Position numbers and translations under genes: made by a program. Source: Sphingomonas sp. Leaf357 (GTDB taxonomy: Bacteria; Pseudomonadota; Alphaproteobacteria; Sphingomonadales; Sphingomonadaceae). From it: DNA of 64,000 nt. Shown one piece after another: positions 16,072 through 24,914 of this stretch (position 1 is the stretch's first letter; every line of letters begins with the position of its first letter). The notes below the pieces were generated by a model, which searched no databases, was not told the DNA's origin, and saw only the letters and a list, made by a program, of their open reading frames with translations. The stretch spans positions 2,282,153 to 2,346,152 of the forward strand of contig NZ_LMPM01000001.1 in NCBI RefSeq assembly GCF_001423845.1, given 5' to 3'.

Positions 16072-17409
16072 ATGAACGGTATGGCAGATCCGAAAACCCC
16101 GAGCTGGGTGGACGGCTTGCGCCCCTATGTCGAGAAGGGGCCGATCGCGGCCTTCACGCTCGGCCTGTCGTCCGGCTTCCCGATCGCCATGATCGGCGCG
16201 ACCCTGACCAGCCGGCTGGCCCAGGACGGGCTGGACAAGAAGACGATCACCGCCTTCACGCTGGGTTTCCTGGTCTATAATCTGAAGCCGTTATGGGCGT
16301 GGATGGTCGATGGCGTGCGGCTACCGCTGATCGGCGGGCTGGGGCAGCGCCTGTCTTGGCTGATCTTTGCCGGATTGCTGGTGGTCGCGGCGGTGACCAA
16401 TCTCGCCTTCGTCGATCCGAAGACCAATCTCTCCGCGACGATCGCCGCCGCGTTGCTGGTCGGGCTGGCCGGCGCGACGTTCGATATCGTGATCGACGCG
16501 TACCGGATCGAGCAGTTGCAGCCGCACCAATTGGGCGTCGGTTCGGGCATGTCGCAATATGGCTACCGCATCGGCAACGTCGCCGCGGCCTCGCTGGCGC
16601 TGGTGCTGGCGGCGCGGTTCGGCTGGGGCGTAGGCTATCTCGCCTGCGCGGTGTTCGTGCTGCCGGCGATCCTGACCGGCTTCTGGCTCGGCGAACCCGA
16701 ACGGCGGCGCGATCCGGCCGAACGACGCGGAGCGGCGGAGATCGTCGCGTCGATCGTCGGCCCGTTTGCCGAATTCTTTCGACGGCGGGGGGCGATCATC
16801 ATCCTGCTGTTCATCCTGATCCACAAGATCGGCGATACGCTGGCCAATATCGTGCTGCGGCTGATGCTCAACGATCTTGGCTTCAGCAATGACGAGATCG
16901 CGATCTACGATGTCGGGGTCGGGTTCTGGGCGTATCTGATCGGCGTGTTCATCGGCGGCGTGCTGTATGCGCGATTGGGGCTGAAGCGATCGGTGCTGTT
17001 CAGCCTGTTCTTGATGGCGGTGTCCAATGCCAGCTTCGCGCTGCTCGCCGGGTCCGGACACAGCAATCTCGGGCTGGCCGGGACGATCGGGTTCGAGAAT
17101 CTGTCGAGCGGGATCGGCAGCGTCAGCGTGGTCGCCTATTTCTCGGCGCTGTGCGACCTGCGCTACACCGCCGCGCAATTCGCGCTGATCTCCGCCGCGT
17201 CCAGCGTCGTCGGCCGCCTGCTGACCGCCGCCTCCGCCGGGGCGCTGGTGGAACGGCTAGGCTATGTCGACTTCTACTGGATGACGACGATCATCGCCTT
17301 CCCCGGCGTGCTGCTGTTCTGGTGGATGAGCAGATCCGGGATCGTGGATCGATCGATCGGCGATGCGGGGACGGTGGGCGAGGGAGATGCGCGGACGGGT
17401 GCGAGCTAA
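16072..17409 (+). CDS. AmpG-like MFS permease, 445 aa
   Basis: Inner-membrane transporter of the MFS with about 12 helices. The N-terminal half (FTLGLSSGFPIAMIGATLTS, then FLVYNLKPLWAWMVDGVRLP) and the FDIVIDAYRIEQLQPHQLGV loop are characteristic of AmpG, which imports anhydromuropeptides for cell-wall recycling. A second start at 16081 is possible; 16072 has GGGGAG upstream. The gene is monocistronic and followed by a palindromic repeat pair. Substrate identity is inferred from the family only. Confidence 0.82.
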   Translation: MNGMADPKTPSWVDGLRPYVEKGPIAAFTLGLSSGFPIAMIGATLTSRLAQDGLDKKTITAFTLGFLVYNLKPLWAWMVDGVRLPLIGGLGQRLSWLIFAGLLVVAAVTNLAFVDPKTNLSATIAAALLVGLAGATFDIVIDAYRIEQLQPHQLGVGSGMSQYGYRIGNVAAASLALVLAARFGWGVGYLACAVFVLPAILTGFWLGEPERRRDPAERRGAAEIVASIVGPFAEFFRRRGAIIILLFILIHKIGDTLANIVLRLMLNDLGFSNDEIAIYDVGVGFWAYLIGVFIGGVLYARLGLKRSVLFSLFLMAVSNASFALLAGSGHSNLGLAGTIGFENLSSGIGSVSVVAYFSALCDLRYTAAQFALISAASSVVGRLLTAASAGALVERLGYVDFYWMTTIIAFPGVLLFWWMSRSGIVDRSIGDAGTVGEGDARTGAS

Positions 17410-17415
17410 ATACCT

Positions 17416-17482
17416 CCGTTCGCCCTGAGCCTGTCGAAGGGCAGGCACGGCGCTTGGGCCTCGACAGGCTCAGCGCGAACGG
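17416..17482. repeat. Sphingomonad palindromic repeat pair
   Basis: Inverted pair of the same family as at 11868: left arm GCCCTGAGCCTGTCGAAGGG, right arm CCTCGACAGGCTCAGCGCGA. It lies between the convergent AmpG-like gene and the gene at 17499. Confidence 0.85.
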
Positions 17483-17498
17483 ATGTTAAGGCTGACGT

Positions 17499-17942
17499 CT
17501 AAACCCCGATCGGTCGCCCGGCGTCCGTGAACGCCAGCGACACGGCGGTCGCGCTGGCCAGCACGCCGTCGATGCGCCGGATGCCGAGCAGATCGGCGAG
17601 CAGCAGACGCGCGCTTTCCGGGGCGGTTTCGGCGCGGGCCAGAATGGTGAGCAACGCGCTTTCGGCCGAAGTGATGCGGGCACAGCAGCAGGGCGCTATG
17701 GCGATCGGACAGCTGGAATTCGCCGCGAGATCGGCCATCAGCGCGCGCATCAGGATCAGGGGGCGACGGAAGCTTTCGCCGAAGCCGTTGACGAAGGCGT
17801 GTGCGACATGCGCGTCCGACAGGCCATGCGCGCCCATTCGGCGCACCGCGAACAGCGCCAGCCGGGCATTGGGGCAGGGCGGCATGGCATGCGGCAATGC
17901 GGCGGTGGTCTGGGTGGCGATCGGGTTGGGGGCAATGGGCAT
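17499..17942 (-). CDS. Conserved hypothetical protein (DUF6628-like), 147 aa
   Basis: Ala-rich, mostly helical soluble protein with an unusual Cys cluster (PIAIAPCCCARITSAESALL around residue 85). It resembles a family known mainly from sphingomonads (I recall it as DUF6628); no biochemical role is known. The sequence around RRMGAHGLSDAHVAHAFVNG, with FGESFRRPLILMRALMADLA after it, looks like conserved helices. The Cys triplet could bind metal or form a redox site, but this is speculative. It is read from the ATG at 17942. Confidence 0.65.
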   Translation of the reverse strand: MPIAPNPIATQTTAALPHAMPPCPNARLALFAVRRMGAHGLSDAHVAHAFVNGFGESFRRPLILMRALMADLAANSSCPIAIAPCCCARITSAESALLTILARAETAPESARLLLADLLGIRRIDGVLASATAVSLAFTDAGRPIGV

Positions 17943-18011
17943 GACAGGCGACTCCGCTTCGGTGAAAGCAAGGTCGCCTGTTCGTTATTGCAAGTCAATA
18001 TCAATAAGGCG

Positions 18012-19319
18012 TCAGGTCGGTGGTTCGTCGTTGGCGGCGAGCACTTCACCCGCGAGATACAGCGTTCCGGCGATCAGGACGACGCGGGGCGTATCGTCGA
18101 GCGTGTCGATCGCGGCATCGAACGATGGTGCGGTTCCCGCACCGATGCCGAAGGCGCGCGCGATGTCTGCGAGCGATTCGGGCGCGTGATGCGCATGGCC
18201 GGGTACGGGCACGGCAATGACATGGGCGAGTTGCGGCGCGAGCTCGCGCAGGACGCCGGGGGCATCCTTGTTGGCGAGCATGCCGGTGACGAGGGTGACC
18301 GGCCGGCCCCGCGCGATGCGGCGCAGCGCCTTGGCAAGTGGCTTGGCGGCGGCGGGATTGTGCGCGCCATCGAGCCACATTTCGCTGCCTGCGGGCAGGC
18401 GCGCGGTGAGCGGGCCATCGCCCAAGCGCTGCATGCGGGCGGGCCAGTGTGCCCAGTCGGCGGCAGCGCGGAACGCGGCTTCGGGAACGTTGAGCGCCCC
18501 CTGATGGCGCAGCATCGCGATGGCGAGCGCGAGATTGCGCGACTGGTGCGTGCCGACGAGACGCGGGCGGTGGGTGACGACCGAGAAGCCGGCATCGGCA
18601 TAGCGCATCGTGCTGCGCGCGGTTTCGCTCGTCCAGGCGGTGCCGCGCGCGAGGACGGGCGCGCCTGCGGCGGCGGCGATGTCCGCGATCCGTTTGCGCA
18701 GTGCCTTGGGGTAATCCATCGTGACCAGCGGAACGCCAGGCTTGGCGATGCCGGCTTTCTCTCCGGCGATCTGCAGCAATGTGTCGCCGAGGAAGCTCTG
18801 ATGGTCGATGCCGAGCTGCGCGATGCCGGTGACGGCGGGGCGGGCGATAACGTTGGTCGCGTCGAGCCGACCGCCGAGGCCGACCTCGATGATGCAGGCG
18901 TCGGCCGCGGTGCCGCTGAAGGCGAGAAAGGCGGCGGCGGTGGTGACTTCGAAAAAACTCGCGCCGATGCCGTCGGCCACGTCCAGCACCTCCGCCAGCA
19001 AAGCGGCGAGATGGTCGTCCGCGATGAGCGCGCCGGCAACGCGAATGCGCTCGTTGAAGCGGACGAGGTGCGGGCTGGTATAGACGTGGGCGGTATAGCC
19101 GGCGGCCTCGATCGCGGCGCGCAGGAAGGCGCAGGTCGAGCCCTTTCCGTTGGTGCCGGCGACGTGGAAAACGGGGGGCAGGCTTTCCTGCGGGTTGCCG
19201 AGCCGGGCGAGGAGCGTGGTGATGCGCTCGAGGCCGAGGATGTCGGCACCGGGGGACAGCGACCAGAGCCGATCGAGCTGGTGTTGGACGGCGGTAGAGG
19301 TGGAGGTGGCGTGGTCCAC
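18012..19319 (-). CDS. folC: Bifunctional folylpolyglutamate / dihydrofolate synthase, 435 aa
   Basis: Adds glutamate to dihydropteroate and to folates in the cytoplasm, using ATP. The Mur-ligase-like P-loop is FHVAGTNGKGSTCAFLRAAI (about residue 50), followed by TSPHLVRFNERIRV and the conserved GLGGRLDATNVI. The C-terminal substrate domain has the DGAHNPAAAKPLAKAL motif. Start is GTG at 19319, sharing one base with the stop of the DUF559 gene upstream. It is the last gene of the lapA-pyrF-trp-accD operon. Confidence 0.93.
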   Translation of the reverse strand: MDHATSTSTAVQHQLDRLWSLSPGADILGLERITTLLARLGNPQESLPPVFHVAGTNGKGSTCAFLRAAIEAAGYTAHVYTSPHLVRFNERIRVAGALIADDHLAALLAEVLDVADGIGASFFEVTTAAAFLAFSGTAADACIIEVGLGGRLDATNVIARPAVTGIAQLGIDHQSFLGDTLLQIAGEKAGIAKPGVPLVTMDYPKALRKRIADIAAAAGAPVLARGTAWTSETARSTMRYADAGFSVVTHRPRLVGTHQSRNLALAIAMLRHQGALNVPEAAFRAAADWAHWPARMQRLGDGPLTARLPAGSEMWLDGAHNPAAAKPLAKALRRIARGRPVTLVTGMLANKDAPGVLRELAPQLAHVIAVPVPGHAHHAPESLADIARAFGIGAGTAPSFDAAIDTLDDTPRVVLIAGTLYLAGEVLAANDEPPT

Positions 19320-19690
19320 TAGCTCCCCTCCCGGTCGCGGGAGGGGTTAGGGGAGGGATTGGTCATAAGAACGCGTTCGATTTCTGCGACAACCCCCTCC
19401 AGGTTCTCGATCACATCATCATTCCAGAAGCGGATGACACGGTATCCCTCCTTTTCGAGATATCGGGTTCGCGCCGCGTCCTGCTCTGTTGCCGCAGCAT
19501 GCTGGCCGCCATCGACCTCGATGATCAAGCCGGCGCTACGTGATACGAAATCGCAGATGAACGGGCCGATGGTCACTTGCCGGTTGAACCGCACGCCGGA
19601 CACCTTGCGGGCGCTGATCGCTTGCCAAAGCCTGATTTCCGCTTCGGTCGGGTTTGCCCTTAGCTCTCGGGCTCTGGTTCTTTGTTCCAT
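19319..19690 (-). CDS. DUF559 (Vsr-like) endonuclease-domain protein, 123 aa
   Basis: Predicted small nuclease of the very-short-patch-repair / PD-(D/E)XK superfamily. Visible are MEQRTRARELRANPTEAEIR, then LWQAISARKVSGVRFNRQV, PFICDFVSRSAGLIIEVDGG (catalytic Asp and Glu) and RVIRFWNDDVIENLEGV. The C-terminal 13 residues (NPSPNPSRDREGS) are encoded by an intergenic palindromic repeat, and another copy of the repeat begins just before the start codon. It splits the conserved accD-folC pair, so it is probably an insertion. The biological role of these stand-alone proteins is unknown. Confidence 0.82.
   Translation of the reverse strand: MEQRTRARELRANPTEAEIRLWQAISARKVSGVRFNRQVTIGPFICDFVSRSAGLIIEVDGGQHAAATEQDAARTRYLEKEGYRVIRFWNDDVIENLEGVVAEIERVLMTNPSPNPSRDREGS
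19321..19355. repeat. CCCTCCCG..CGGGAGGGG palindromic repeat (end of DUF559 gene)
   Basis: GC-rich palindrome (CTCCCCTCCCGGTCGCGGGA followed by a GGGTTAGGGGAGGG tail). It encodes the last residues of the DUF559 protein. The same family occurs at 19687, 21393, 21464, 23582 and 23670. Confidence 0.85.
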
Positions 19691-19733
19691 GCCCTCCCCC
19701 AACCCCTCCCGCAAGCGGGAGGGGAGCCTTATG
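19687..19733. repeat. CCCTCCCG..CGGGAGGGG palindromic repeat (start of DUF559 gene)
   Basis: Copy of the same repeat, here CCCTCCCGCAAGCGGGAGGG preceded by a CCCTCCCCCAAC flank. It abuts the DUF559 start codon and the 3' end of accD, so the nuclease gene is bracketed by two repeat copies in opposite orientation. Confidence 0.85.
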
Positions 19734-19734
19734 C

Positions 19735-20589
19735 TTACGCCGCCTGCTTCACGCTCAGGTAATCCACCACCTTGGCTAGCGTCGCACGCAGGTCCTTGCG
19801 GTGCGTCACCATGTCGAGCATGCCGTGATCGAGCAGATATTCCGCGCGCTGGAAGCCTTCGGGCAGTTTCTCGCGGATCGTCTGTTCGATCACGCGTTGG
19901 CCGGCGAAACCGATCAGCGCACCGGGTTCGGCGATCTGCACGTCGCCGAGCATCGCATAGCTGGCGGTCACGCCGCCGGTCGTCGGATCGGTCAGCACGA
20001 CGATATAGGGCAGGCCGGCATCGTGCAGCATCGCGATCGCTACCGTCGCGCGGGGCATCTGCATCAGGCTGAGAATGCCCTCCTGCATGCGTGCGCCACC
20101 GGCGGCGGTGAAGATGATGTAGGGGCAATTGTCGAGGATCGCGTTCTCGACGCCGCGGATGAACGCCTCGCCGACGGCGAGACCCATCGATCCGCCCATG
20201 AAGGCGAAATCCTGTACCCCGACGACGACCTTATGGCCGTCGATCGTGCCGCGCGCGTTGATCAGCGCATCGCCTTCCGAGGTGGCGGCGCGGGCGGCCT
20301 TGATGCGATCGGCATATTTCTTGGTGTCGCGGAATTTCAGCGGATCGTCCGGCACCTTGGGCAGCGGGATGATCGTGTAGCTGCCGGGATCGAACGTGTA
20401 TGCGAAGCGCGTAACCGGGCCGATGCGATCGTGATGCTCGCAATGCGGGCAGACGTGGAGGTTGTCCTCCAGCTCCTTCAGGAACACCATCTGGCCGCAA
20501 CCCTTGCACTTGTGCCACAGGTTTTCGGGCGTGTCCTTCTTGGGGACGACGAACGACAGCGCGTTGCGGACGTTGTTGAGCCAGCTCAT
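19735..20589 (-). CDS. accD: Acetyl-CoA carboxylase carboxyltransferase subunit beta, 284 aa
   Basis: Beta half of the carboxyltransferase that makes malonyl-CoA for fatty-acid synthesis. The N-terminal zinc ribbon is intact (CKGCG and CPHCE, residues ~28-50). The crotonase-like core carries [20 protein letters not shown], then [18 protein letters not shown] and [18 protein letters not shown]. The start codon at 20589 overlaps the trpA stop by 4 bp, so translation is coupled. Length is standard. Confidence 0.95.
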   Translation of the reverse strand: MSWLNNVRNALSFVVPKKDTPENLWHKCKGCGQMVFLKELEDNLHVCPHCEHHDRIGPVTRFAYTFDPGSYTIIPLPKVPDDPLKFRDTKKYADRIKAARAATSEGDALINARGTIDGHKVVVGVQDFAFMGGSMGLAVGEAFIRGVENAILDNCPYIIFTAAGGARMQEGILSLMQMPRATVAIAMLHDAGLPYIVVLTDPTTGGVTASYAMLGDVQIAEPGALIGFAGQRVIEQTIREKLPEGFQRAEYLLDHGMLDMVTHRKDLRATLAKVVDYLSVKQAA

Positions 20590-21389
20590 TCGACTTCTTC
20601 CATTCGGGCGGCGCGGATCGCGCTCGAGAGGGATTGGATATAGGCGCGCACGGCGGCGGGTGCATCCGCGCCGTGCTCGGCGACGAGATCGACGATCGCC
20701 GAACCGACGACGACGCCGTCCGCGACCTTGGCGATGGCGGCGGCCTGGTCGGGGGTGCGGATACCGAAGCCGACCGCAACGGGGATCCGCGTGGCGGCTT
20801 TCAGGCGCGCGACGGCATCCTCGATCGAGGATTGCGCGGCCTGTTGCAGGCCGGTGATGCCGGCGACCGAGACATAATAGAGGAAGCCGCTTGCGCCATC
20901 GAGCACTGCGGGCAGGCGCGCGGTGTCGGTGGTCGGGGTGGCCAGGCGGATCAGATCGATGCCGGCGGCGCGAAGCGCCGGGCCGAGTTCCGGATCCTCT
21001 TCGGGCGGGATATCGACACAGATCACGCCGTCCACGCCCGCGTCCTTCGCGGCGGCGGCGAACCAGTTGCCGCCCCGGATCGTCATGGGGTTGGCATAGC
21101 CCATCAGGACGAGCGGGGTTTCCGGGTAACGGGCACGAAACTCGCGCGCGATGTTCAAGATATCGGCGGTCTTGGTGCCGGCAGCGAGGCTGCGCAGGTT
21201 GGCGGCCTGGATCGCGGGGCCGTCGGCCATCGGATCGGTGAACGGCATGCCGAGTTCGATGACGTCCGCGCCACCTTCGACCAGCGCGTCGAGGATCGCT
21301 GCGGTTGCGTGCGGGGTGGGATCGCCGGCGGTGACGAAGGTGACGAGGGCGGGGTGGGCTTTGGCGAAGGCGGCGGAGAGACGGGTCAT
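20586..21389 (-). CDS. trpA: Tryptophan synthase alpha subunit, 267 aa
   Basis: Cleaves indole-3-glycerol phosphate to indole, which is channelled to TrpB. The catalytic residues lie in [20 protein letters not shown] (Glu) and [18 protein letters not shown] (Asp). Phosphate-binding loops GFGIRTPDQ and VVVGSAIV are visible near the C-terminus. It is separated from trpB by about 130 bp of palindromic repeats and overlaps accD. Confidence 0.96.
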   Translation of the reverse strand: MTRLSAAFAKAHPALVTFVTAGDPTPHATAAILDALVEGGADVIELGMPFTDPMADGPAIQAANLRSLAAGTKTADILNIAREFRARYPETPLVLMGYANPMTIRGGNWFAAAAKDAGVDGVICVDIPPEEDPELGPALRAAGIDLIRLATPTTDTARLPAVLDGASGFLYYVSVAGITGLQQAAQSSIEDAVARLKAATRIPVAVGFGIRTPDQAAAIAKVADGVVVGSAIVDLVAEHGADAPAAVRAYIQSLSSAIRAARMEEVE

Positions 21390-21392
21390 GAC

Positions 21393-21512
21393 TTATTCCC
21401 CTCCCGCTTGCGGGAGGGGTTAGGGGTGGGCTCGCGCTCACCACATCCGCTGCGTTCGATTTGGCCGGGAGCCCACCCCCGGCCCCTCCCGCAAGCGGGA
21501 GGGGGGAAGAAG
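21393..21512. repeat. Two inverted CCCTCCCG..CGGGAGGGG repeats between trpA and trpB
   Basis: Copies at 21393-21435 and 21464-21512 face each other and fill nearly the whole trpB-trpA spacer. In mRNA each forms its own hairpin, or the two may pair into one longer structure. They may alter the TrpA:TrpB expression ratio; that is inference. Confidence 0.85.
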
Positions 21513-21519
21513 AAGTTGC

Positions 21520-22758
21520 TCACATCGCCACTCCCAATGCTTCCGCCACCGTGAAGATGTCCTTGTCTCCGCGCCCGCAAAGGTTGGCGAGGATGATCTG
21601 CTCCCGGTCCATTTCGCGCGCGACCTTGGCCACGGCGGCGATGGCGTGGGCGGGTTCGAGCGCGGGGATGATGCCTTCGGTGCGGCAGAGCAACTGGAAC
21701 GCGTCGAGCGCCTCGACGTCGGTCGCCGAAGTATATTCGACGCGGCCGATCGAGTGGAGCCACGAATGCTCCGGGCCGATGCCGGGATAATCGAGCCCGG
21801 CCGAGATCGAATGCGCCTCGGTGATCTGGCCATCCTCGTCCTGCAACAAATAGGTCCTATTGCCGTGGAGGATGCCGGGGGAGCCGCCCGCGAGGCTCGC
21901 GGCATGTTCCTTGTGCAGGCCGTGGCCGGCCGCCTCGACGCCGAGCATCTTGACGTCCGCGTCGTCCAGGAACGGGTGGAACAGGCCGATCGCGTTCGAT
22001 CCACCACCGATCGCGGCGACGAGCAAGTCGGGCAGGCGATCGATGCGCGACAGCATCTGTTCGCGCGCTTCCTTGCCGATCACCGACTGGAAATCACGCA
22101 CCAACTCCGGATAGGGATGCGGGCCGGCGGCGGTGCCGATGATGTAGAACGTGTCGTGGACGTTGGCGACCCAATCGCGCATTGCCTCGTTCATCGCGTC
22201 CTTCAGCGTGTGCGCGCCGCTTTTGACCGGGCGGACTTCCGCGCCCAACAGCTTCATGCGGAACACGTTCGGGGCCTGACGCTCGACGTCCTTGGCACCC
22301 ATGTAGATCACGCAGGGCAGTCCGAAGCGGGCGCAGACCGTGGCGGTGGCGACGCCGTGCTGGCCCGCGCCGGTCTCCGCGATGATCCGCGTCTTGCCCA
22401 TGCGCATCGCGAGCAGGATCTGGCCGACGCAATTGTTGATCTTGTGCGCGCCGGTATGGTTGAGTTCGTCGCGCTTGAACCACACTTGCGCGCCTTTGCC
22501 CTCGGGTGCGGACTCGCGCAGCGCTTCGGTGAGGCGTTCGGCGTAGTAAAGCGGGCTGGGGCGGCCGACATAATGTTCGAGCAGATCGTCGAACTGCGCC
22601 TGGAATGCGGGATCCTGTTTCGCGGCGCGATAGGCCGTGTCGAGGTCCAGCACGAGCGGCATCAGCGTTTCCGCGACATAGCGGCCGCCGAAATCGCCGA
22701 AATGGCCGCGCTCGTCGGGTTGGGCGCGGTAGGAGTTGGGGGTGTTCATGCGGGGCAT
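21520..22758 (-). CDS. trpB: Tryptophan synthase beta subunit, 412 aa
   Basis: PLP enzyme joining indole and serine to form tryptophan. The PLP lysine is in [14 protein letters not shown], the phosphate loop is [16 protein letters not shown], and the conserved RDELNH motif precedes the PLP site. The start at 22758 (MPRMNTPNS) has GGGGAT upstream; ATG at 22749 is also possible. Part of the lapA-to-folC operon. Confidence 0.96.
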   Translation of the reverse strand: MPRMNTPNSYRAQPDERGHFGDFGGRYVAETLMPLVLDLDTAYRAAKQDPAFQAQFDDLLEHYVGRPSPLYYAERLTEALRESAPEGKGAQVWFKRDELNHTGAHKINNCVGQILLAMRMGKTRIIAETGAGQHGVATATVCARFGLPCVIYMGAKDVERQAPNVFRMKLLGAEVRPVKSGAHTLKDAMNEAMRDWVANVHDTFYIIGTAAGPHPYPELVRDFQSVIGKEAREQMLSRIDRLPDLLVAAIGGGSNAIGLFHPFLDDADVKMLGVEAAGHGLHKEHAASLAGGSPGILHGNRTYLLQDEDGQITEAHSISAGLDYPGIGPEHSWLHSIGRVEYTSATDVEALDAFQLLCRTEGIIPALEPAHAIAAVAKVAREMDREQIILANLCGRGDKDIFTVAEALGVAM

Positions 22759-22829
22759 TTAGCATCCCCGCCGGGTGTGTCGAGGGACAGCGGGTGCTCA
22801 ACGTGCGCTTGCAGACCCCGAGCGTCGCA

Positions 22830-22907
22830 CTTCAGCGAAGGCTGGGGTCTCAGGCGGCTCCTGTCCTGCGCATCCGCCCGAGATCCCAACCTTCGCTGGG
22901 ATGACGG
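22830..22907. repeat. Inverted repeat (CAGCGAAGGCTGGG type) between trpF and trpB
   Basis: Left arm TTCAGCGAAGGCTGGGGTCT and right arm AGATCCCAACCTTCGCTGGG are inverted copies separated by about 25 bp. This is a different family from the other repeats in the operon and would form a strong RNA hairpin. Confidence 0.8.
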
Positions 22908-22934
22908 TTTGGCGGGGATCGTAGCTCGTTTCGT

Positions 22935-23573
22935 TCAGGCTGGCGCAATCGCCCGCAGGAACGCGTCGATCTTGCCCGCATCCTTGATGCCCGCCGACGA
23001 TTCCACGCCGGACGACACATCGACCAGATCCGCGCCGGTCAGCCGGATCGCCTCGGCCACGTTGAACGGATCGAGCCCGCCCGACAGCGCCCAGGGCAAG
23101 GGATGGCGGAAGCCCTCCAGCAAGGTCCAGTCGAAGCGGACGCCCATGCCGCCGGGCAGCGTCGCGCCGGGGGGCGTCTTGGCATCGTACAGGATGCGAT
23201 CGGCGACGCCCTCGAATGTCGCGGCGGCGGCGAGATCGGCGCGCTGCTTCACCGCGACGGCGGCCCAGACCGGCAGGCGGGTCTTCGCCCGGATCGCGGC
23301 GGCGCGGGCCGGAGTGGTGGTGTGCAGTTGCAGGACCTGCAGGCGGCCGGCGGAGATCGCCGCATCGAGCAGCGTGTCCTCCGGGTTCACGAAGACACCG
23401 ACGCGGGTGACGTGATCCGGCACGCGGGCGGCAAGTTGCTGGGCGCGTTCGCGGGCGAGGTTGCGTGGGGAGGGCGGGAAGAAGACGAATCCGACATGGC
23501 TCGCGCCACCGCGAATCGCTGCGTCGAGCGTTTCGGGGGTGGAGAGGCCGCAGATCTTGGCGTTGGCTGGCAT
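22935..23573 (-). CDS. trpF: Phosphoribosylanthranilate isomerase, 212 aa
   Basis: Third step of tryptophan synthesis (Amadori rearrangement). Family landmarks: AKICGLSTPETLDAAIRGGA (catalytic Cys), HVGFVFFPPSPRN, LQVLQLHTTTPARAAAIRAK, the Asp in FDWTLLEGFRHP and the phosphate motif ALSGGLDPFNVAEAIRLTGA, then DVSSGVESSAGIKD. It lies between pyrF and trpB, separated from both by palindromic repeats. Confidence 0.94.
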   Translation of the reverse strand: MPANAKICGLSTPETLDAAIRGGASHVGFVFFPPSPRNLARERAQQLAARVPDHVTRVGVFVNPEDTLLDAAISAGRLQVLQLHTTTPARAAAIRAKTRLPVWAAVAVKQRADLAAAATFEGVADRILYDAKTPPGATLPGGMGVRFDWTLLEGFRHPLPWALSGGLDPFNVAEAIRLTGADLVDVSSGVESSAGIKDAGKIDAFLRAIAPA

Positions 23574-23581
23574 TCCGGTCC

Positions 23582-23712
23582 TTTACACCTCTCCCAACGG
23601 GAGAGGGAGGGGCCCGCCGCGAAGCGGTGGGAGGGTTGAGGGTGGGTGCTGGCTGTCGCCCTCACCCGGCCTTGCTGCGCGCGGCCACCCTCTCCCGACG
23701 GGAGAGGGATTT
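23582..23712. repeat. Repeat block between pyrF and trpF
   Basis: Two hairpins with CTCTCCCAACGGGAGAGG and CTCTCCCGACGGGAGAGG cores (23582-23604 and 23690-23709) enclose further related sequence (GCCGCGAAGCGGTGGGAGGG and CCCTCACCCGGCC). It looks like a variant of the CCCTCCCG family and fills the spacer completely, reaching the pyrF stop codon. Confidence 0.8.
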
Positions 23713-24385
23713 ACAGCGTGCCCTCGATCTCGCGCGCGGCCATGTCGGGATCCTCGGCCTGCGTGATCGGGCGGCCGATGACGAGGATCGAGGCCCCGGC
23801 GTCGAGCGCGCCGCGCGGGGTCACGACGCGCTTCTGGTCGCCGATGATGCCGTTGGACGGGCGCACGCCGGGAACGACGAAGAGACCCTTGGGCCAGAGC
23901 TTGTGCGCCGCGCCGACCTCCGCGCCGGAGCAGACGATGCCGTCGACCTTCGCGTCCATCGCCAGTTCGGTTAAGCGCAGGACCTGATCGTGCGCGCTGC
24001 CGTGCACACCGGTCGTCGCGAGATCGGTATCGTCTAGGCTGGTGAGCATCGTCACCGCGACGACCTTGGTGCCGATCGGCGCGGCGGCCTTGGCATCTTC
24101 GAGCATCGCGCGACCGCCCGATGCGTGAACCGTCAGGATCGCGGGTTCGAGATCGCCGAGCGCCTGGATCGCCTTGGCGACGGTGTTGGGAATGTCGTGG
24201 AATTTGAGGTCGAGGAAGATCGGCAGGCCGAGATCGGCCATCTCGCGGACGCCGGCGCGACCGTTGGCCATGAAGAATTCCAGGCCGAGCTTGATTCCGC
24301 CGACATGGTGGTGGACGCGGGCCGCGAGTGCCTTGGCCTTGGCGAGATCGGGCGTGTCGAGCGCGACGAAGATGCGGTTGCTCAT
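23711..24385 (-). CDS. pyrF: Orotidine 5'-phosphate decarboxylase, 224 aa
   Basis: Last step of UMP synthesis. The catalytic Asp-Lys-Asp set is in LPIFLDLKFHDIPNTVAKAI, with the N-terminal ALDTPD motif and the phosphate-binding end VPGVRPSNG and ILVIGRPITQAEDP. The ATG at 24385 shares one base with the lapA stop (TAATG). The last codon touches a palindromic repeat. Confidence 0.95.
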   Translation of the reverse strand: MSNRIFVALDTPDLAKAKALAARVHHHVGGIKLGLEFFMANGRAGVREMADLGLPIFLDLKFHDIPNTVAKAIQALGDLEPAILTVHASGGRAMLEDAKAAAPIGTKVVAVTMLTSLDDTDLATTGVHGSAHDQVLRLTELAMDAKVDGIVCSGAEVGAAHKLWPKGLFVVPGVRPSNGIIGDQKRVVTPRGALDAGASILVIGRPITQAEDPDMAAREIEGTL

Positions 24386-24744
24386 TACGCGCCGCCGGGC
24401 GGCACGGCGGTGGGCACCGACGCCGGAGGGAGGGGCACGGACGGGATCGAAGGTTCGGAGTCGGGAAGTAGCGTCGGGACGGCGGCGGCGCTGGTCCCGC
24501 GCAGCGTATCGACCGCGTTCTGCGCGGCGGCGAGACGCTGGCGCAGGCGCCACCGGATCGTCTGGTAATAAAGCATCGTCGGCAACAGGCCGAGCAGGAA
24601 GACGATCAGCAGCAGCAGCGGCAGGTTCACCTCGGCGATCAGGCCGCCCCACAGCTTGATCTGAACGTTCGTCCAATTGCCGATCGTGAAGATCGCCGCG
24701 AGGAAGGCGAGCAGGCACCAGAAGAGGATTTTCAGGAATTGCAT
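24385..24744 (-). CDS. LapA-domain membrane protein, 119 aa
   Basis: Small inner-membrane protein with two hydrophobic segments (residues ~3-22 and ~40-62: LPLLLLIVFLLGLLPTMLYY) followed by a short coiled segment (RWRLRQRLAAAQNAV) and a Pro-rich tail. This matches the DUF1049/LapA family, whose best-studied relative LapA acts with LapB in LPS assembly in E. coli; here lapB is not adjacent. It heads the pyrF-trp-accD-folC operon, a placement seen in many alphaproteobacteria. Confidence 0.8.
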   Translation of the reverse strand: MQFLKILFWCLLAFLAAIFTIGNWTNVQIKLWGGLIAEVNLPLLLLIVFLLGLLPTMLYYQTIRWRLRQRLAAAQNAVDTLRGTSAAAVPTLLPDSEPSIPSVPLPPASVPTAVPPGGA

Positions 24745-24914
24745 GGGGTGCAGGCTAACGCGGGTTAAGCGGGTTGGCTAGTACGGGTCGCCGGAATGGC
24801 GCCGTCGAAGGTGCGTCCGAAAATCCGAAATTCCCTCATTTCGCCCACCTTCGTCCTTCTCGTCCTAAAATAGGTCGAGACGTCCTTGAACCGCGTGTTC
24901 GCCTGGAGACCAAG

